A DNA stretch of 9,688 nt from Betaproteobacteria bacterium HGW-Betaproteobacteria-2 (GTDB lineage Bacteria; Pseudomonadota; Gammaproteobacteria; Burkholderiales; Methylophilaceae): positions 1-9,688 of the forward strand of contig PHCM01000037.1 in assembly GCA_002842255.1 (NCBI GenBank), given 5' to 3'. Numbering within the stretch: position 1 is the first letter of the stretch; every line of letters starts with the position of its first letter. A program made the position numbers and the translations under genes. A model generated the notes under the pieces. That model saw nothing but the letters and a program-made list of their open reading frames with translations, had not been told where the DNA came from and did not search any database. This document shows positions 7,109 through 9,688 of this stretch, in pieces.

Positions 7109-8351
7109 CAGCGTTGGCCTTGCGGAAATGTTCCAGTGCGGTCAGCGCGCTGACGACGCCATCCTCGTGAAAGCCGTTGCGCCAGTAGGCGCCGCAATAC
7201 GCGGTACGGTTGACGCCGCTGATCTCGGCATGTCTGGCCTGCGCCCTGGTGCCGGCCGTCGTGTAGACCGGATGATGGTAGGTCAGGCGCTTGATGACAT
7301 GGGCCGGATTGATGCCTCGTGTGTGATTCAGTGTCACCAGCAGCGGGGCCGGCGAATCAAGCCCCTGCAGGATGTTCATGTTGTAGGTGACGGCGACGCG
7401 GTCGATCGGCTCTGCCGTCACGTGGTAGTTCCAGGCCGCCCAGGCCAGTTTGCGCCTGGGTAGCAGATTGCGGTCGGTATGCAGATAGACACTGTTTTCC
7501 TGATAGGGGATCGCACCGAGGATTTCACGTTCAGCTGCGCTCGGGTCCTGCAGCATGGTCAGTGCCTGGTCGCTATGGCAGGCGAAGAAGACCCAATCGA
7601 AAGTCTCTTCCGGACCGTTCAACGGTTTGACGCGTACCGATCGCTTCAGGCGCCGAACATGCTCGACTGGCGTATCGAGGCGGATGCGCTCCCTGAATGA
7701 GGCAGTCAGTGCCTCTACATAGCGGGCAGCGCCGCCCTGGATCACACGCCATTGCGGCCGGTCGTTGACTGTGAGCATGCCGTGATGATGGAAGAAGCGC
7801 ACGAAGAAGCGGGCAGGGAAGTCCAGCATCTGTCGCGCCTCGGTCGACCAGATGGCAGAACCCATGGGGATGATGTAATAGTCGATGAAGTGCTGGCTGT
7901 ATCCGTTCTGGGCCAGATAATCGCCGAGACGGATTTCCGGGCCGTCGGCCAGCAGTTCCAGCGAGGATTTATTGAAGCGCATGATCTCGCCTATCATCCG
8001 GTAGAACGACGGCTTGAACAGGTTGCGCCGTTGCGCGAACAGCGTGTTGAGGCTGGTGCCGTTGTATTCGAAGCCGGTTTTTTCGCAATGCACGCTGAAG
8101 CTCATGTCGCTGGCCTGCCAGCTGACGCCGAGTTCGTTCAGCAGCGCGATGAAATTGGGATAGGTCCTGTCGTTGAAGACGATGAAACCGGTATCGACCG
8201 AATACCAGCGCCCCTTGTGTTCGATGTCATGCGTGTGGGTGTGGCCGCCAATATGGCTGCCAGCTTCAAACACGGTGATGTCGTGATCCTTGTGCAGGTG
8301 ATGGGCCAGGGTGTTGCCGGCAATGCCGCTACCGATGATGGCGATTTTCAT
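7101..8351 (-). CDS. FAD-dependent oxidoreductase, predicted NAD/FAD-binding protein (COG2907 type)
   Basis: The protein starts [20 protein letters not shown], with the dinucleotide motif GSGIAG at residues 7-12, followed by [14 protein letters not shown] (27-40), which carries the ribose-binding Glu29 and a flavin-contacting Gly pair. The amine-oxidase-like fold ends in a second FAD-contact segment, [19 protein letters not shown] (385-403). The length, 416 residues, is usual. The frame stays open for 41 more codons upstream, but that part overlaps the desaturase gene and lies before the N-terminal beta strand of the Rossmann fold. The ATG at 8351 forms an ATGA overlap with the desaturase stop and has AGGTG (8357-8361) 5 bases upstream. 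Relatives are fused to CFA synthase in plants and accompany CFA-like enzymes in bacteria. A redox step on a fatty-acyl intermediate, such as desaturation or reduction, is inferred and its direction is unknown. Confidence 0.92.
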   Translation of the reverse strand: MKIAIIGSGIAGNTLAHHLHKDHDITVFEAGSHIGGHTHTHDIEHKGRWYSVDTGFIVFNDRTYPNFIALLNELGVSWQASDMSFSVHCEKTGFEYNGTSLNTLFAQRRNLFKPSFYRMIGEIMRFNKSSLELLADGPEIRLGDYLAQNGYSQHFIDYYIIPMGSAIWSTEARQMLDFPARFFVRFFHHHGMLTVNDRPQWRVIQGGAARYVEALTASFRERIRLDTPVEHVRRLKRSVRVKPLNGPEETFDWVFFACHSDQALTMLQDPSAAEREILGAIPYQENSVYLHTDRNLLPRRKLAWAAWNYHVTAEPIDRVAVTYNMNILQGLDSPAPLLVTLNHTRGINPAHVIKRLTYHHPVYTTAGTRAQARHAEISGVNRTAYCGAYWRNGFHEDGVVSALTALEHFRKANADA

Positions 8352-9289
8352 GAATTCACCTGTTCGCTGATGCGGCGTGCTTCGCGCATGTTCGACGGGA
8401 TGTCCTTCATGTCCCATATCAGACCGCAGACTGCCAGCAGTTTGAGTCCGTACCAGGTCGGGTCGATTTCCCACCAGTAAAAGCCCTGTCTGGCCGAGCC
8501 TGGATAGTGATGATGGTTGTTGTGCCAGCCTTCACCCAGCGTCAGCAGGGCGAGTAGCGGATTATTACGGCTCTGGTCGCGTGTTTTATAGCGGCGGCTG
8601 CCCCAGGTATGAGCCAGGGAATTGACGCTGAACGTGGCGTGATAGAGCACGACGGTTGAAATGACGAAGCCCCAGACCAGCAGTTGCCAGCCATCGGTGC
8701 CGAGCTGCGGTGCGGCATAAGCCAGCCACTCGCCCAGTCCGAAGATGGTCAGCGCGAAGAAGACGGGCACGACGACATCGAAGCGATCGAGAAAGCGCAG
8801 TTCCGGATATTGCGCCAGTTCCTTGACGCGGTCATTGCGCGTGGTGAAATGTGCATCGGACAGGAACCAGCCCATATGACTCCAGAAAAAGCCGTGTTGC
8901 ACCGGAGAATGGGCATCCTCGGCCTGCTCGGAGGTGGCGTGGTGATGGCGATGCTGCGAAGCCCACCACAGCGGGCCGCGCTGTACCGCCGTGCTGCCGG
9001 CGACCGCAAACAGGAATTGCAGCGGGCGCGAAGTGCGGAAAGCCTTGTGCGAGAAATAGCGGTGGTAGAAACCGGTAATGGCGAACATCCGCAGCACGTA
9101 GAGCAAGACGGCAAACAGCACAGCGAATGGGCTCCAGCCTACCCAGATGACAGTGAGGCAGGCCATGTGCAGCGCGATGAAGGGTAGGGCACGCAGCCAG
9201 TCGATCCGGTTTTCGCCGATTGCACCTTTTTCCGGCTCAATGCTGCTGTCCAGCCAGCGCAGCAGTCTTGGGCGCAAGGGTTGACTCAT
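8348..9289 (-). CDS. Membrane fatty-acid desaturase (acyl-CoA delta-9 type)
   Basis: The 313-residue integral membrane di-iron enzyme has the three histidine boxes of the family: HRYFSH (76-81), HRHHH (113-117) and HNNHH (256-260), with a further conserved NSLAH at 223-227. Hydrophobic segments at about 33-52, 55-73, 171-190 and 200-220 fit a four-helix inner-membrane topology with the boxes on the cytoplasmic side. It should introduce a cis double bond into a saturated acyl chain using O2 and an external electron donor; no ferredoxin or reductase is visible nearby. I chose the ATG at 9289 because it forms an ATGA overlap with the lipocalin stop, like other junctions here, and has GGGAG (9298-9302) 8 bases upstream. 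An ATG at 9304 would add only MGAGF and cannot be excluded. The enzyme probably supplies the unsaturated acyl chains used by the CFA-like methyltransferase downstream in the operon. Confidence 0.95.
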   Translation of the reverse strand: MSQPLRPRLLRWLDSSIEPEKGAIGENRIDWLRALPFIALHMACLTVIWVGWSPFAVLFAVLLYVLRMFAITGFYHRYFSHKAFRTSRPLQFLFAVAGSTAVQRGPLWWASQHRHHHATSEQAEDAHSPVQHGFFWSHMGWFLSDAHFTTRNDRVKELAQYPELRFLDRFDVVVPVFFALTIFGLGEWLAYAAPQLGTDGWQLLVWGFVISTVVLYHATFSVNSLAHTWGSRRYKTRDQSRNNPLLALLTLGEGWHNNHHHYPGSARQGFYWWEIDPTWYGLKLLAVCGLIWDMKDIPSNMREARRISEQVNS

Positions 9290-9688
9290 GAAGCCTGCTC
9301 CCATTGCTGCGGTACCTTGCGTAATTTCTTCAGGGCGTAGCCGAGGCTTTTAACGAATGTTGTCAGTTCCTTGTAATGCTCGTCGCTGATGGACGGCGTG
9401 CGCGCCATGATCCAGACATAGTCGCGCGCATTACGGGCGATGACGGTGCTGGAGTAGTCCGGTGCCAGCCAGGCGATGCGGAAATCGGCCTTGATCGGCC
9501 TGATGAACTGCATGCCCCATCGCGCATTGCCGCTGTTCTCGACGACGAAGCCGCGCGGGTTGTACTCTTTCTTCGGGCCGTCAAAACCGCCTTTGCGGAA
9601 GGTGAAAGTGGTGTCTATGGTGCCGTCCTCGTCCAGCCGGTAGGATTCGATGGCGTTATAGGCCTGGGTTTCGATCGCTGTCGGGATG
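9286..9688 (-). CDS. blc: Blc-type bacterial lipocalin, C-terminal part (5' end outside window)
   Basis: The last 133 residues are visible. They contain the end of a lipocalin barrel: AYNAIESYRLDEDGTIDTTF, YNPRGFV, IARNARDYVWIMARTPSIS and a C-terminal helix TTFVKSLGYALKKLRK. The DYVWIMARTPSIS block closely matches DYLWILSRTPTIS of E. coli Blc, an outer-membrane lipoprotein that binds lysophospholipids and fatty acids. The N-terminal signal or lipobox and the first-strand GxW motif lie beyond the right edge, so localisation cannot be checked. It is the first visible gene of the lipid operon, and its TGA overlaps the desaturase ATG. Binding or shuttling of the modified lipid is inferred. The presence of earlier operon genes, a promoter or a regulator cannot be seen. 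Confidence 0.92.
   Translation of the reverse strand, partial: IPTAIETQAYNAIESYRLDEDGTIDTTFTFRKGGFDGPKKEYNPRGFVVENSGNARWGMQFIRPIKADFRIAWLAPDYSSTVIARNARDYVWIMARTPSISDEHYKELTTFVKSLGYALKKLRKVPQQWEQAS

Noticed and set aside
8352..8474. 41-codon upstream extension of the FAD oxidoreductase
   Set aside because: It overlaps the desaturase C terminus and precedes the Rossmann strand [12 protein letters not shown]; the ATGA overlap with AGGTG at 8357-8361 supports the shorter start.
7752..8480. Plus-strand open frame (242 codons) opposite the FAD oxidoreductase
   Set aside because: It is the mirror of a well-supported gene, has no family motifs, and runs across the FAD/desaturase junction; a shadow frame.
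8684..9187. Plus-strand open frame (167 codons) opposite the desaturase
   Set aside because: It is antisense to the histidine-box region, whose coding strand is unambiguous; nothing supports the mirror frame.
1..9688. Mobile elements, CRISPR, phage or defence genes
   Set aside because: No transposase, integrase, direct-repeat array or terminal inverted repeats were seen, and every long coding region fits a housekeeping, lipid or motility family.

Overview
The window is ordinary, densely packed chromosomal DNA from a Gram-negative proteobacterium. Beta- or gammaproteobacteria fit best: a PilU-type twitching ATPase, a full-length two-domain MnmC, a Blc-type lipocalin and a SPINDLY-type O-GlcNAc transferase occur together. 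By eye the GC content is in the high fifties. I saw no mobile element, CRISPR array, tRNA or rRNA. No stretch over about 140 bases lacks a gene, and most neighbouring genes overlap or nearly touch.

Left part (1-4365, minus strand). Transcription runs leftward through mnmC (tRNA wobble-uridine modification), then a TPR protein with a C-terminal SPINDLY/OGT glycosyltransferase domain whose ATG overlaps the mnmC stop as ATGA. After a 78-base AT-rich gap comes the start of a PilT/PilU-family ATPase that runs off the left edge.

Middle (4405-5046, plus strand). A lone class I SAM-dependent methyltransferase gene diverges from mnmC across 39 bases. It converges on the next operon so tightly that one CTAG tetramer supplies the stop codons of both genes.

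Right part (5043-9688, minus strand). Five genes are read right to left: lipocalin (5' end outside the window), membrane fatty-acid desaturase, FAD-dependent oxidoreductase, DUF1365 protein, and a cyclopropane-fatty-acid-synthase-like methyltransferase. Three of the four junctions are ATGA overlaps and the fourth is an 8-base overlap, so the genes are almost certainly co-translated. My reading is a membrane-lipid modification module: the desaturase makes a double bond, the CFA-like enzyme adds a SAM-derived carbon, the flavoprotein and DUF1365 protein modify or support that step, and the lipocalin binds or carries the lipid. The FAD-oxidase/CFA pairing mirrors the plant cyclopropane synthase fusion and the split FAD-protein/methyltransferase pairs that make methyl-branched or furan fatty acids elsewhere. 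The CFA-like enzyme has lost two of the five bicarbonate-pocket residues of E. coli Cfa (Cys139 to Ser, His266 to Gln), so its product may not be a simple cyclopropane. This is the most interesting part of the window.
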